The notes: generated from the letters alone by a model not told the origin. 64,000 nucleotides of DNA from Salinicola aestuarinus (GCF_003206645.1 NZ_PZJP01000005.1:618904-682903); one strand, 5' to 3'; shown: positions 1-9,745, counted from the first letter of the stretch. Numbers and translations are program-made.

Positions 1-1
1 C

Positions 2-349
<348 letters not shown>

Positions 350-350
350 C

Positions 351-620
351 ATGAGCCGCTTCATCGACGTACCGCACGCCATGCTGCCCGCCGACACGCT
401 GGACGCGCTGCTCGAGGTCTTCGTCACCCGGCAGGGCTATGACACCACGGACGTCGTCACCGACATGCACGACTGGGTGCGTGAGCTCCGACGCCAGCTC
501 GAGCGGGGCGAGCTGCTGATCGTCCACGATCTGCAGACAGAACTCACCGAAGTGATGACACTCACCCAGTGGAAGAGCTTCGGGCGTCAGATTGGCGACG
601 ACGAGGAGGAGGGCGACTGA
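351..620 (+). CDS. UPF0270 (YheU-like) protein
   Basis: An 89-residue acidic protein that resembles the UPF0270/YheU family: an N-terminal IDVP motif, a LPADTLDALLEVFVTRQG helix region and a central RRQLERGELLIVHD segment that match the family pattern. The function of the family is not known. The C-terminus ends in an acidic run (GDDEEEGD), a little longer than in E. coli YheU. It starts one base after the ligA stop, so it is likely to be translated from the ligA transcript. A strong hairpin 50 bases downstream ends the unit. Family membership is by pattern recognition. Confidence 0.75.
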   Translation: MSRFIDVPHAMLPADTLDALLEVFVTRQGYDTTDVVTDMHDWVRELRRQLERGELLIVHDLQTELTEVMTLTQWKSFGRQIGDDEEEGD

Positions 621-672
621 TGCCCTCAGTCACGGCGGCCAGGCGGGCAGTCGATGCCAGACTTCAACGACA

Positions 673-704
673 AACGGCGCCCCGTTCCTGAACGGGGCGC
701 CGTT
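673..704. terminator. Intrinsic terminator between convergent genes
   Basis: A perfect 14-bp inverted repeat (AACGGCGCCCCGTT and its complement) with a 4-base loop lies between the UPF0270 gene on the plus strand and the transporter gene on the minus strand. The arms can serve both directions, although the T-run is short on each side. Confidence 0.75.
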
Positions 705-740
705 GTTGGCAGCAGCGGTCTTGCCGGCCGAGTCGAGCCG

Positions 741-2054
741 TCAGGCGAAGAAGATCGGCACCAGAATGCTCGAGATCAGCAGGATCAGCGCGCCGCCGAG
801 CCGCGAGGAGATCTGGGCGAACGGCATCAGCTGCATGCGTTTCGCCGCCGATAGCACCGCGACGTCGCCGGTGCCGCCCATGTTCGCCATGCACAGCCCC
901 GCCGTGATCGCGGATTCGATCGGGTAGAAGCCGACCAGCTTGCCGACCAGACCGGCACCGAAAGCCGCACCGGCGACCACGGCGAAGACGATCATGACGT
1001 AGGTGATCGAGATCGCATCGATGACCTGCCCCAGGTCCGTGTAGGCGATGCCGATGCCGAAGAGCAGCGCGAAGGTCCAGTTCTTGGCCACGAACTGGAA
1101 CCACTGAGCGGCGGACTCGTTGATCGACTCCGGGACCACGTTGGCGATCTTGAGCGCGGCGACCAGAACGATCATCAACGCATAGGGATGCAGCGGGATG
1201 ACGCTGCCCAGGATCTCGCCGCCGACGAAGAAGGTGAGCGCCGCGATCACGCCAATCCCCAGCTTGGAAAGATCGGGTTTGGTCTCCCGCTCTTCGATCT
1301 CGACGCCGGGCATCATCTGGCCATTGCCGGTCAGGCTCGGCACCCGATTGGCCAGACCGTTGAGCAACCCGGCGATGATGATCGCAAAGACGTTACCCAG
1401 CGCCAGCGCCGGTACCAGGATCGAGATGTAGTAGCTCGCCGGCTGGCCGAGGAGCTGCTCGTAGATCTGGCTCATCGGCACCGCACCGGCGCCCATGCCG
1501 CCGCCCATGATCGGCAGCGTAATGACGACGACCGCGTCCTGGGGCGAGAAACCCATGACGTAGCCCACGGCGACGGCAAACAGCGCTGCGAACAGCACCG
1601 CGCAGGTCAGCGGCAGGGCATAGCGTGAGCCGACCTTGACCAGCACCTTGGAATCCATGCCCAGAATGCTGCCGGTGATCAGCGCCGCGATGTAGAAATT
1701 CAGAAAGCCGCCGCCTTTCATGAACTGGGTCACGTTGTCCACGACACTCGTCGGCAGCCACTGCAGATAGACCAGCGCCGCGGAGCCGAAGATGGAGAGG
1801 ATCGCCCCGCCGCCCAGGTAGGTCTTGACGATCGGCAGCCGATCGCCGATGAAGCCGAACAGCTCGCCTAACAGCATCATCACCAGCAGGGCGCCGATCA
1901 TGCCGGTCGGTAGCGTTTCCGTGATCATCGACAGGATGAGGACAGCGGAGGCGATCGCAAACAGGGGGAAAGGGATACCGAAAATCGGCGTCGCCAGCCA
2001 GTGGCGTCGGTCGGCCGATTCGGCGTGCGCACGAGGCGACACGGATGAAGTCAT
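741..2054 (-). CDS. 2-hydroxycarboxylate transporter (CitS/CimH family)
   Basis: A 437-residue inner-membrane protein of the 2-hydroxycarboxylate transporter family, which moves citrate, malate or lactate with Na+ or H+. The hydrophobic core runs from about residue 22 to the end in many helices. Two re-entrant loop motifs with the family glycines are present: PIMGGGMGAGAVPMS (about residues 181-195) and NMGGTGDVAVLSAAKR (about 391-406), in symmetric positions in the two halves. The protein reads intact and has the usual family length. It diverges from a CitA/CitB-type two-component system, which normally senses the substrate and switches on the transporter. The exact substrate cannot be told from sequence; citrate or malate is most likely. 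Confidence 0.9.
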   Translation of the reverse strand: MTSSVSPRAHAESADRRHWLATPIFGIPFPLFAIASAVLILSMITETLPTGMIGALLVMMLLGELFGFIGDRLPIVKTYLGGGAILSIFGSAALVYLQWLPTSVVDNVTQFMKGGGFLNFYIAALITGSILGMDSKVLVKVGSRYALPLTCAVLFAALFAVAVGYVMGFSPQDAVVVITLPIMGGGMGAGAVPMSQIYEQLLGQPASYYISILVPALALGNVFAIIIAGLLNGLANRVPSLTGNGQMMPGVEIEERETKPDLSKLGIGVIAALTFFVGGEILGSVIPLHPYALMIVLVAALKIANVVPESINESAAQWFQFVAKNWTFALLFGIGIAYTDLGQVIDAISITYVMIVFAVVAGAAFGAGLVGKLVGFYPIESAITAGLCMANMGGTGDVAVLSAAKRMQLMPFAQISSRLGGALILLISSILVPIFFA

Positions 2055-2505
2055 GATTGGCTCCCCGAAGGTGAGCGCCCGGTGGGCGGTGGACGAAAGT
2101 GTGCCGCGAACGGCTGGTCGCCGAGGATAAAAGGGGAGCCGGCTGAGCCAAATTTTCCCAACTTAATTAAGTCTTTAGAAACTATTGAAAGCAGCGCGAG
2201 ATGGCGCTGCACAAACCCTTGAGCGTCGGAATACCACGTTGGTCTAAGCCGCAGGATTTTTGCCCGCTGCGATTCGCCACGTGCATCGGCGGGACTCGGC
2301 GCCGATCCCGGCGCGAGTCAGAAGCGAAATCGGTGCCAGTCAGAGAGAAACTCGAGGCGAGCCGGCGTCCACGCTGCGCGAAGCCTGGGTGCCATGAGCC
2401 GGCCAACCGGGGCAACGAGTCCGTGTGATAGGCGTGATTTCGATGGCACGGTATGCTGCGCCCACTTCGCCGATCCTGACCATCGATGCCTTGTCTTGAG
2501 GGCCC
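2055..2505. promoter_or_regulatory. Divergent regulatory region, transporter / CitA-type kinase
   Basis: This 451-bp region separates the divergent transporter and sensor kinase genes and holds no convincing gene. It contains an AT-rich patch in GC-rich surroundings with a 12-bp perfect palindrome, ACTTAATTAAGT, at 2161-2172. Regulators of the CitB/DcuR type bind AT-rich hexamer repeats, so this patch, about 110 bp from the transporter start, is a reasonable operator candidate. That link is inference; no -35/-10 pair stands out. Confidence 0.4.
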
Positions 2506-4101
2506 ATGAAACGCTTACGCCTGAGCGCCCAGATATTCCTCCTCGTCGCCAGCATGATCGTGCTGACGCTGGGAACGGCGTTTCTGATTTTCGACTACCA
2601 GCTCGGCGAGAGCGTCGAGCGGGCTCAGGCCAAGCGGGTCCAGGGGTTGGCGAGCGTCATCGCGACCCGACGCGATGTACGCGATGCGCTGGCGGCAGCG
2701 CCGATCGTGCGCGATCCGGGCTCTTCGCTGCGTCGTGACATCGAATCGCTGCGCGAGCGGCTCGGCGTCGACTTCATCACGGTGATGGATCGTGATCATC
2801 TGCGCCTGACGCATCCCGACCCCGACGCGGTGGGCCAGCGATTTCGCGGCGGCGACGAGGACCCTGCCCTCGACGGTGAGTCCTACGTGTCGCGGGCACC
2901 GGGTACGCTGGGGCTCAGCCTGCGCGGCTTCTCGTCCGTGCGCGGCGAGGACGGCAGCATCCTGGGGGCGGTCGCCACGGGCGTGACCCTGAGCCGACTG
3001 GGACTGCTGGTCGCCGAAAATCGCCAGATCGGCCTGCTCGGGGTCTTCTTGCTGACGATCGTCGGCGGGATTGGCGCGGGCTGGCTCTCGCGTTACATCA
3101 AACGCGTGCTGCTGGGCTTCGAGCCGCATCAGATATCGCATTGGGTGCAGGAGCGTCAGGCGGTGATGGCCTCGCTGCACGAGGGGGTGCTGGCCGTCGG
3201 TGCGGACGGCGAGCTCACCCTGATCAATCCGGCAGCGCAACGACTACTGGGTGTCGACGCCACCGGTTCGGTCCCGCAACAGACCCTCGACACCCTGTTC
3301 GGCGACGACTCGCTCGTCCGTGACCGACGGCTGACGCTCAACGGTCGGGCGCTGGTCGTCAACCGAGCAACGATTCGCCACGCGGGAGAGGGCGTGGGGG
3401 GTAGCGTGGTGACGCTTCGCGACCGCAGCGAAGTGAATCGTCTGGCGGAGGAGCTGACCGGTGTCAGCCGCTATGCTCAGGCGCTGCGAGCCTCGACCCA
3501 CGAGTTCAAGAATCGTCTCCACGTCATTCTCGGCCTGGTCCAGTTGCGCGATCTCGACCGGCTGGAGCGCTACCTGCGCGAGCTCGACAGCACCCTGATC
3601 GCCCCCGCGGCGGAGCGGGTCGAGAAGGTGCGAGATCCGGTACTCGCAGGCTATCTGCTCGCCAAGGGAAGCGAAGCGCGGGAGCGTCGTATCGAGCTTG
3701 AGATCGAGCTCGAGACTCCCTTGCCCGCGGCGGCGGAAGAGGAGGTGTGCCATCTGCTGGTGACGATCATCGGCAACCTGCTCGAGAACGCCTTCGAGGC
3801 ACTGGCCGGGCGTGAGTCGCGGCGGGTCACGCTCACCCTTGCGCTCGATGCCGATGCGCTGTCGCTGCATGTGGCCGACAGCGGCGCGGGAATGAGCGCC
3901 GAGCAGTGCGCCCGCGTGCTGTCGCAGGGCGTGTCGACCAAGGGCGAGGGGCGGGGGTTCGGCCTCGCCATGGTCAAGACCCATATCGAATCCCGCGGCG
4001 GCACGCTCGCCCTCTACTCGACGCCGGGGCGTGGCACCCTGGTCGAAGTGACACTGCCCTACACCGCGACCGTTAACCCGGTAACCGACGGAGTGACCTG
4101 A
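2506..4101 (+). CDS. CitA/DcuS-type sensor histidine kinase
   Basis: A 531-residue membrane sensor kinase of the CitA/DcuS/DpiB family. Transmembrane helix 1 is at about residues 8-29. A periplasmic sensor domain follows, with the VMDRDHLRLTHPDP segment typical of citrate and C4-dicarboxylate binders. Transmembrane helix 2 is at about 175-195 and a cytoplasmic PAS domain at about 220-300. The phosphoacceptor lies in STHEFKNRLHVILG (His332), the motif special to this family. The ATPase part shows NLLENAFEA, DSGAGMS and GFGLAMVK. The response regulator gene follows 5 bases later, and the probable target transporter is transcribed in the opposite direction. It most likely senses extracellular citrate or a related 2-hydroxy acid. 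Confidence 0.9.
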   Translation: MKRLRLSAQIFLLVASMIVLTLGTAFLIFDYQLGESVERAQAKRVQGLASVIATRRDVRDALAAAPIVRDPGSSLRRDIESLRERLGVDFITVMDRDHLRLTHPDPDAVGQRFRGGDEDPALDGESYVSRAPGTLGLSLRGFSSVRGEDGSILGAVATGVTLSRLGLLVAENRQIGLLGVFLLTIVGGIGAGWLSRYIKRVLLGFEPHQISHWVQERQAVMASLHEGVLAVGADGELTLINPAAQRLLGVDATGSVPQQTLDTLFGDDSLVRDRRLTLNGRALVVNRATIRHAGEGVGGSVVTLRDRSEVNRLAEELTGVSRYAQALRASTHEFKNRLHVILGLVQLRDLDRLERYLRELDSTLIAPAAERVEKVRDPVLAGYLLAKGSEARERRIELEIELETPLPAAAEEEVCHLLVTIIGNLLENAFEALAGRESRRVTLTLALDADALSLHVADSGAGMSAEQCARVLSQGVSTKGEGRGFGLAMVKTHIESRGGTLALYSTPGRGTLVEVTLPYTATVNPVTDGVT

Positions 4102-4106
4102 GCGAG

Positions 4107-4820
4107 ATGAGCATGCGTGTACTGGTGGTGGAAGACGATCCGATGGTGATGCGACTCAACGTCGAATTTCTCAATCGCGTCGATGGTGTGAGCCTGGTCG
4201 CCCAGTGCGAGGATCTGTCGACCGCCCGCGACGTCCTGGCCCGCGACGCCGTGGATCTCCTGCTGCTGGATGTCTATCTGCGCGACCAGAACGGACTGAC
4301 GCTGGTCCGCGAGCTTCGCCGTCAGGCCCGTGATGTGCAGATCGTGCTGATCACTGCCGCCTCCGAGATCGATACGGTCCGCGAGGCCAAGCATCTGGGC
4401 GTCGCCGACTATCTGGTCAAGCCGTTCGACTTCGCCCGCTTTCGCGAAGCGCTCGGCCAGTGTCTCGACACCCACCATCGACTCTCGGGGTTGCCGGCGC
4501 GGGCGCACCAGCGCGACGTCGATGCGCTGTTCCGGCGCGACGCCGGGGCGCCGGCGCGCCCGGGCGATCTGCCCAAGGGACTGACGCAAAATTCTCTCGC
4601 CCAGGTCGCGCGGGCGGCCGTCGTTCACGCCGGCGATATCTTCACCACCGAAACGCTGAGTGAAGAGAGCGGCATGTCGCGGGTATCGGTTCGCAAGTAC
4701 CTCAAGCACCTGGTGGATCGCGGCCTGCTCGAGGAGTCCTTTCACTACGGCCAGATTGGCCGCCCCTCGTTCACCTACCGCTGTCTGGATATCGCCGCTC
4801 TCGAATACATCGGCCATTAG
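4107..4820 (+). CDS. CitB/DcuR-type response regulator
   Basis: A 237-residue two-domain response regulator. The receiver domain (1-120) has the acidic pair VVEDDP near the N-terminus, the phosphoacceptor Asp55 in LLLLDVYL and the conserved lysine in YLVKPFD. The C-terminal part has the helix-turn-helix of the CitB/DcuR group (ETLSEESGMSRVSVRKYLKH) and the usual final segment GQIGRPSFTYR. It is partnered with the kinase immediately upstream and probably activates the divergent 2-hydroxycarboxylate transporter. The ATG at 4107 overlaps no other gene; a second in-frame ATG two codons later is an alternative start. Confidence 0.9.
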   Translation: MSMRVLVVEDDPMVMRLNVEFLNRVDGVSLVAQCEDLSTARDVLARDAVDLLLLDVYLRDQNGLTLVRELRRQARDVQIVLITAASEIDTVREAKHLGVADYLVKPFDFARFREALGQCLDTHHRLSGLPARAHQRDVDALFRRDAGAPARPGDLPKGLTQNSLAQVARAAVVHAGDIFTTETLSEESGMSRVSVRKYLKHLVDRGLLEESFHYGQIGRPSFTYRCLDIAALEYIGH

Positions 4821-4840
4821 CGCACACGCGGCCTGTGCCG

Positions 4841-6856
4841 CTACTGACCGCGGATCAACTCGGCGATCAGGCGCCGGCCGGGGTGGAGGTGATCGACCAG
4901 CGCCCGTGGCAGCGGCAGCGGCTCCGCGTGAATCCGCGACGCGATCAGCTCGGCGCAGAGCGGTGCGCTCACCATGCCCCGCGAACCGTGGGCGGCGCTG
5001 ACCCACACCCCTGGATAGTGCGCCCCCGGCGTCGAGAAGCGTCGGCGGGCATCCTTGGCGAGGGCGGCGTAGTCCTCTCGCCACTGCGCCGCCATCGGCA
5101 GCGGCCCGGCGTAGGGCGTCTTGTCCGGACTCGCCGCGCGGACGGCCGCGCGACCGTCGAGGCTTGCCGGATCGATGTCGCCGAGCGCCTCGGCGAGCGC
5201 CGGGGCCGTGCGCGCGAGCTCTTCCAGATTGCGCCGATGATCCGCCTCCGTCACCGCGGTATCGGCGTCGTTGGGGTGGAAGGTCGCGCCAAAGGTGAGC
5301 GTGCGGTGTCGCGGCGGCAGTACATAACCCTCGGCGCAGAGCACCCGGTTGAGCGCCGGCAGCGCGTCCCGCTCGAGCATCGATACCTGGCCGCGAATCG
5401 GCTGCAGGGGCAGGCCATCGAGCCAGGCGGCACTGGCGGGACCGGCGGTGATCACTATCTGATCCACGGTGAGGTCACCGTCGCTCAATTCGAGTTGCCA
5501 GCCGTCGCCGTGCGCGTGGTATCCCGCGAGCGAGGCCTGGCGCAGCGTCACGTTCGGCGTGTCGGCCAGGCGTCGGCAGAGCGCGCCCGGGTCGACCCAG
5601 CCGGCGCTGCCATAGTGCAGGGCGTCGTTCTCCACCGCGATGCCTGCCAGGCGTGACGCGTCAGCCGTGTTGCAGGCAGCAACGACGCTCGGCGGCAGGC
5701 CGTAGTGGTCGAGAAATCGTCGCTGGCGCCGGTTTTCCCGCTCGTGGGGCGCGAGGGCCAGCAGCCCGCAGTCGGACCAGAACGTGCGCTCGGGATCGAG
5801 CGTCGAGAGCCAGCGATGCGCATGCTGCAGGGCCGCCAGATAGAAAAGACTCTGCCGGTTCGGCTCGGCGGCGAGTTTGACGTAAAGCGCCGCCTGCGGA
5901 TTCCCGGAGGCGCCGCCGGCGATGCCTTTCGGGTCGATTAGCGTTACCTGGCTGCCCCGTCGGGCCAGCGCTTCGGCCATGCTCGTGCCGGCGATGCCCG
6001 CGCCGATCACCGCGATGTGGGCAGCTCGGCGTGTCGCCGGTGGGGTGAACCAGGGCGTCGCGGCGCGAGCCTCGTCGTCGGGTGCCGAGGCCAGCGACCC
6101 GCAGAGCATCTCGCGCTTGCGGCCGAACCCCGGCACCTTGCGCCAGCTAAAACCGGCTTCGGCCAGTCCGCGGCGAACGAATCCCGCACAGGTGAAGGTC
6201 GCGAACGTCGTCTCGCCATGGCTGGCGCTCGCCATGGCGTGAAACAGCCCGGCGTGCCACATGTCCGGATTCTTGGCGGGGGCGAAGCCATCCAGAAACC
6301 AGGCGTCGACCTGGCCTTCCAGCGCGCTGAGCGACTCGGCGGCGTCGCCGATGTGCAGATCGAGCGTGACGCGGGGGTCGAGTCGAAGCCGATGAATGCC
6401 CGCGACGGCGTCCGGCCACTGGGCGATGAGCGTCTCGGCGCGGGGGGCGAGATCCGGCCAGCTCTGCCAGATGCGAGCGAGCGCTTCGCGCGTCATCGGA
6501 TGCTTTTCGGTCGAGACCAGGTGCAGCCGTGCCGACGGTGGCGCGTTGTCGGTGAAGCATGCCCAGGCGAGCAGCATGTTGAGCCCGGTACCGAAGCCCG
6601 TTTCGCCGACGACGAACGGTCGCGCCGACTGCCAGGCACCAAACCGCTCGGCCAGCCGGTTGTGGGCGAGGAAGACGAAGCGACTCTCTTCCCGGCCATC
6701 GTGGCGAGAAAAGTAGACGTCGTCGTAGCGCGCGGAGAAGGGGGCCTCGCGGTCCTCCGCATCCCGTCGCCACTCCAGTTCAGCGGGCTCGACGGTCAGC
6801 GCCGGGGTGCCGGTATCGGCGTCGGTCTGGGCAGGGCGGGACGGGGTATCGGACAT
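4841..6856 (-). CDS. mnmC: Bifunctional tRNA mnm5s2U34 biosynthesis protein
   Basis: A 671-residue, two-domain enzyme, full length for MnmC. It finishes the wobble uridine modification of tRNAs for Lys, Glu, Gln and others: the C-terminal FAD domain converts carboxymethylaminomethyl-U to aminomethyl-U, and the N-terminal SAM-dependent domain methylates it to mnm5s2U. The N-terminal domain (about 1-260) shows VGETGFGTGLNMLLAW, the SAM-binding loop, and DAWFLDGFAPAKNPDMW. The oxidase domain begins at HIAVIGAGIAGTSMAEALARR with the Rossmann GxGxxG, followed by GGASGNPQAALYVKL. It is a single gene, convergent with the response regulator gene (stop codons 20 bases apart). Confidence 0.96.
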   Translation of the reverse strand: MSDTPSRPAQTDADTGTPALTVEPAELEWRRDAEDREAPFSARYDDVYFSRHDGREESRFVFLAHNRLAERFGAWQSARPFVVGETGFGTGLNMLLAWACFTDNAPPSARLHLVSTEKHPMTREALARIWQSWPDLAPRAETLIAQWPDAVAGIHRLRLDPRVTLDLHIGDAAESLSALEGQVDAWFLDGFAPAKNPDMWHAGLFHAMASASHGETTFATFTCAGFVRRGLAEAGFSWRKVPGFGRKREMLCGSLASAPDDEARAATPWFTPPATRRAAHIAVIGAGIAGTSMAEALARRGSQVTLIDPKGIAGGASGNPQAALYVKLAAEPNRQSLFYLAALQHAHRWLSTLDPERTFWSDCGLLALAPHERENRRQRRFLDHYGLPPSVVAACNTADASRLAGIAVENDALHYGSAGWVDPGALCRRLADTPNVTLRQASLAGYHAHGDGWQLELSDGDLTVDQIVITAGPASAAWLDGLPLQPIRGQVSMLERDALPALNRVLCAEGYVLPPRHRTLTFGATFHPNDADTAVTEADHRRNLEELARTAPALAEALGDIDPASLDGRAAVRAASPDKTPYAGPLPMAAQWREDYAALAKDARRRFSTPGAHYPGVWVSAAHGSRGMVSAPLCAELIASRIHAEPLPLPRALVDHLHPGRRLIAELIRGQ

Positions 6857-7103
6857 GCGGTAGCGTCTCGGCGGGGGTTCAAAAATTGATCAATTGGCGC
6901 CAGTCGGCGTGATGTCGGCGGCTCGTCCAGACGTCCGCGGGATCTCAACAGTGTTATCCACAGCCACTGTGCAAAACCCGATGGCGATCTCATCGCTGGG
7001 ATCTGCCCCTGTGATGGATTGGGCCTGTGATGGATTGAACATGCGGTGGATCGGCCGTTGCGCGGCAGATACCCGGCGCGCGACACCGCGCGCCGGGGGG
7101 AAC
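6857..7103. other. Intergenic region with a DnaA box and short tandem repeat
   Basis: No gene is seen here. It contains one perfect DnaA-type 9-mer, TTATCCACA, at 6954-6962, and a 14-bp direct repeat CCTGTGATGGATTG at 7008-7021 and 7024-7037 (16-bp period). A 10-bp perfect hairpin at 7073-7096 (CCGGCGCGCG, loop ACAC) sits just after the stop of the minus-strand YciI gene and probably ends that transcript, though it lacks a T-run. Confidence 0.5.
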
Positions 7104-7403
7104 TCAAGGCAGGACGTGCTTGAACGGTTTGACGATGACGTCCGCATAGACCCCGGCGGCAACGTACGGGTCGGCGTCGGCCCAGGCTTTGGCCGCCTCC
7201 AGGGAGTCGAACTCGGCCACGACCAGGCTGCCGGTGAAGCCGGCGTCGCCCGGGTCTGCGCTGTCGGTGGCGGGCAGCGGACCGGCAAGCACCAGACGCG
7301 CCTCGTCGCGCAGGCGTTCGAGCCTTGCCAGGTGTTCCGGGCGCGCCGTCTTGCGCTTGTCGAGACTCTCCTCGACGTCCTGACTCATGATGGCATACAG
7401 CAT
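7104..7403 (-). CDS. yciI: YciI-like protein
   Basis: A 99-residue protein of the YciI family, a ferredoxin-like fold with a conserved His/Asp pair whose cellular reaction is not settled. The start [18 protein letters not shown], the central RLVLAGPLP and the [22 protein letters not shown] stretch fit the family well. The ATG at 7403 is chosen because it overlaps the yciB stop by one base (TGATG) and gives the family length; longer in-frame extensions run back through yciB and are not real. Pairing with yciB is the usual arrangement in gammaproteobacteria, so the two form an operon. Confidence 0.9.
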   Translation of the reverse strand: MLYAIMSQDVEESLDKRKTARPEHLARLERLRDEARLVLAGPLPATDSADPGDAGFTGSLVVAEFDSLEAAKAWADADPYVAAGVYADVIVKPFKHVLP

Positions 7404-7954
7404 CAGCGATTCTCCTCGGTGGGGGAGCGGGAAAGGTGACGGGCCAGGTAAAGCGCCTGTCCCACCACGAACAGTAGCGTCAGACCCAGCATGCCGAACA
7501 GCTTGAAGTCGACCCAGGTGGCCTCGCTGTAATGGGTGAAGACGTAGACATTGAGGGCGGCCATCGCAAAAAAGAAGGCGACCCAGGCAAGATTGAGCCG
7601 CCGCCAGGCCGCTGCCGGCAGCGTCACCGCCTTGCCCATCATGCGTTGGGTCAGGGTCAGTCCGCCAAATAGCGGCGAGAGCAGAAAGGCGATGCCGAAG
7701 GCCGCGTTGACCACGGTCGGCTTCCACTGGATGAACGCCGGGTTATTGAAGGCCACGGTTGCCCCGGCGGACGCCAGGACGATGATCGAGGTCACCAGCA
7801 GCGTCTTCTCGATGCGCCGCTGGCGCCACCAGGTGATGGCAAGCTGGGCGAGCGTTGCCGGTATCAGCACCAGCGTGGCGGTGATGATGTCGCCCGTGAA
7901 GTGGTACACCGCGAAGAAGATCGCGATCGGGAGAAAGTCGAACAGCAGCTTCAT
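7403..7954 (-). CDS. yciB: Inner-membrane septation protein YciB/IspZ
   Basis: A 183-residue polytopic membrane protein of the septation protein A family. It opens with [21 protein letters not shown], the highly conserved family start, and has about five hydrophobic segments, with [18 protein letters not shown] and [13 protein letters not shown] as further hallmarks. YciB works at the inner membrane in cell-envelope integrity and division. It is the first gene of a two-gene operon with yciI and diverges from the PHP-domain phosphatase gene. Confidence 0.93.
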   Translation of the reverse strand: MKLLFDFLPIAIFFAVYHFTGDIITATLVLIPATLAQLAITWWRQRRIEKTLLVTSIIVLASAGATVAFNNPAFIQWKPTVVNAAFGIAFLLSPLFGGLTLTQRMMGKAVTLPAAAWRRLNLAWVAFFFAMAALNVYVFTHYSEATWVDFKLFGMLGLTLLFVVGQALYLARHLSRSPTEENR

Positions 7955-8067
7955 GGGCGGAGCGCTCTGAGGGAACTGGCAGGATGTTAAGCGGGGTGTC
8001 GATTGACCGGGTCTGTCGCGACCCTCACCATTGGTGGCCTATTCTGACAAAGACGCCATGCGGCGTC

Positions 8068-9033
8068 ATGCGCATGCCCACCGAAACCTCGCACCGCCCG
8101 GGTGACCCTATCAGCGACCCCTTATCATCGCCGCTCGCCGAGACCCTCGACGTCGCCGCCGGCGTGGACCTGCACATGCACTCGCGCGCCTCCGATGGCA
8201 AGCTCACGCCGACCGAGCTTGTGGATCTCTGCCACGTCCGCGGAATCCGACACATGGCGTTGACCGACCACGACACGCTCGACGGCGTGGCCGAGGCGAG
8301 CGAGCGCGCCCGCTCTCTGGGTCTCAAGCTGCTGCCGGCGGCAGAGCTGTCGTGTCAGTGGCGCGGGCAGGGCATTCATATCGTGGCGATGCTGCCTGCC
8401 GGGGTCTCCGAGGGCTTTACCGCGGGCCTTGGCGTGCTGGCCAATGCGCGCAAGGCCCGCAGCCGAGAGATCGCCCATCGGCTCGAAAAGATCGGTCTCG
8501 AGGATGGGCTGGCACGAGCCCGGCATGAAGCCGGCAGCGAGCGTCCGCTCGGGCGGCCGGACTTCGCCGCCGCGCTGGTGACGGCGGGTCTGGTGCCGGA
8601 TATGCCGACGGCATTCAAACGCTATCTGGGCGCGGGCAAGCGCGGCGACGTCAAGATGCACTGGCCGGAACTCGCAACCGTCGTCGGCTGGATTCGCGAC
8701 AGTGGCGGCGTCGCCGTCATCGCGCACCCGTTGCGCTACGGCATGACCCGACGAAAGCGCGATCTACTGTTCACGGCGTTCATCGAGGCCGGTGGCGAGG
8801 CCGCAGAGCTGGTCAGCGGTTACCAGAATCCGAACGCGACGTTCGATTTTGCTCGCCAGCTCCATTTTCACGGCCTTTATGGCTCCCTCGGCAGCGATTT
8901 TCACTATCCCGGCGGGGCGCTGGCGCCGGGCACGATCAGCCCGCCGCCGCGGTCGCACGTCGTCCCGGTGTGGCGTCACCCGGCACTGGCCGATTTCGCC
9001 ACGGGCGGCAGCGCACCATCTGTTACGCTCTGA
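8068..9033 (+). CDS. PHP-domain 3',5'-nucleoside bisphosphate phosphatase / RNase AM-like (YciV/TrpH)
   Basis: A protein of about 321 residues of the YciV/TrpH group of PHP phosphoesterases. E. coli YciV (RNase AM) trims the 5' ends of RNAs and hydrolyses nucleoside bisphosphates. The metal-binding motifs of the fold are present in order: DLHMHSRASDG, LTDHDTLDG, AELSCQWRGQGIHIV, VIAHPLRY and GSDFHYPGG. The start is uncertain: ATGs at 8068 and 8074 are plausible and neither has a strong ribosome binding site. In enterobacteria the homologue also sits with yciO, as here (the next gene), which supports the assignment. Confidence 0.88.
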   Translation: MRMPTETSHRPGDPISDPLSSPLAETLDVAAGVDLHMHSRASDGKLTPTELVDLCHVRGIRHMALTDHDTLDGVAEASERARSLGLKLLPAAELSCQWRGQGIHIVAMLPAGVSEGFTAGLGVLANARKARSREIAHRLEKIGLEDGLARARHEAGSERPLGRPDFAAALVTAGLVPDMPTAFKRYLGAGKRGDVKMHWPELATVVGWIRDSGGVAVIAHPLRYGMTRRKRDLLFTAFIEAGGEAAELVSGYQNPNATFDFARQLHFHGLYGSLGSDFHYPGGALAPGTISPPPRSHVVPVWRHPALADFATGGSAPSVTL

Positions 9034-9124
9034 CCCCGGGGCAATGTCGATCGCCAGCCGAAAGCGTTGAGAGTGAGAGACACTTCCCCATCGACGAGCG
9101 AACGTCTCGCTTCAGGAGGCCAAT

Positions 9125-9745
9125 ATGACCCAGTTTTTCCAGATTCACGCGCAGAACCCGCAGAAGCGCCTGATCGATCAGTCGATCGCTATCCTGCAGA
9201 AGGGGGGCGTGATCGCCTATCCCACCGACTCCGGCTATGCGCTTGGCTGCCGTCTCGGCGAAAAGAAGGCCGTGGAGAAGATCAAGTGGCTGCGCGAGCT
9301 CGATGACCGCCACAACTTCACCCTCGTCTGCTCGGATCTCTCGGAGATCGGCACCTACGCCAAGGTCGACAACAGCGTCTTTCGCCTGCTGAAGTCCCAC
9401 ACGCCCGGGGCGTATACCTTCATCCTCAATGCCACCAACGAAGTGCCCCGGCTGCTGCTGCATCCCAAGCGTCGCTCGATCGGCGTGCGCGTGCCGGACC
9501 ACAAGATCACGCATGCGCTGCTGGATGCGCTGGGCGAGCCGCTGATGAGCGTGACGCTGATTCCGGTTGGTGAAGCGTTACCGATGACCGATGCCGAGGA
9601 GATCCGGGATCGCTACGGCGCCCATCTGGACCTGATCATCGACGGCGGCGCCTGCCATCTCGAACCCACCACGGTGGTCGACCTGCGCGAGACGCCGCCG
9701 ACGGTCGTCCGCGAGGGCCGCGGCGACACGGCGGCCTTCCTGTAA
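9125..9745 (+). CDS. yciO: YciO, Sua5/YrdC-domain protein
   Basis: A 206-residue single-domain protein of the Sua5/YciO/YrdC family. The nucleotide-binding core is visible: GGVIAYPTDSGYALGC, the KR-type loop around HNFTLVCSDLSEI, and the RSIGVRVPDH segment. Sua5 and YrdC make threonylcarbamoyl-AMP for tRNA t6A; YciO is a paralogue whose main role is less clear. The start is supported by a strong ribosome binding site (AGGAGG, 6 bases before ATG). It follows the PHP phosphatase by 91 bases. A hairpin terminator follows at once. Confidence 0.9.
   Translation: MTQFFQIHAQNPQKRLIDQSIAILQKGGVIAYPTDSGYALGCRLGEKKAVEKIKWLRELDDRHNFTLVCSDLSEIGTYAKVDNSVFRLLKSHTPGAYTFILNATNEVPRLLLHPKRRSIGVRVPDHKITHALLDALGEPLMSVTLIPVGEALPMTDAEEIRDRYGAHLDLIIDGGACHLEPTTVVDLRETPPTVVREGRGDTAAFL

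Noticed and set aside
6954-6962. A perfect DnaA box as a sign of the replication origin
   Set aside because: Only one box is present, and no dnaA, dnaN, gidA or AT-rich unwinding region is nearby; the short repeats next to it are not DnaA boxes.
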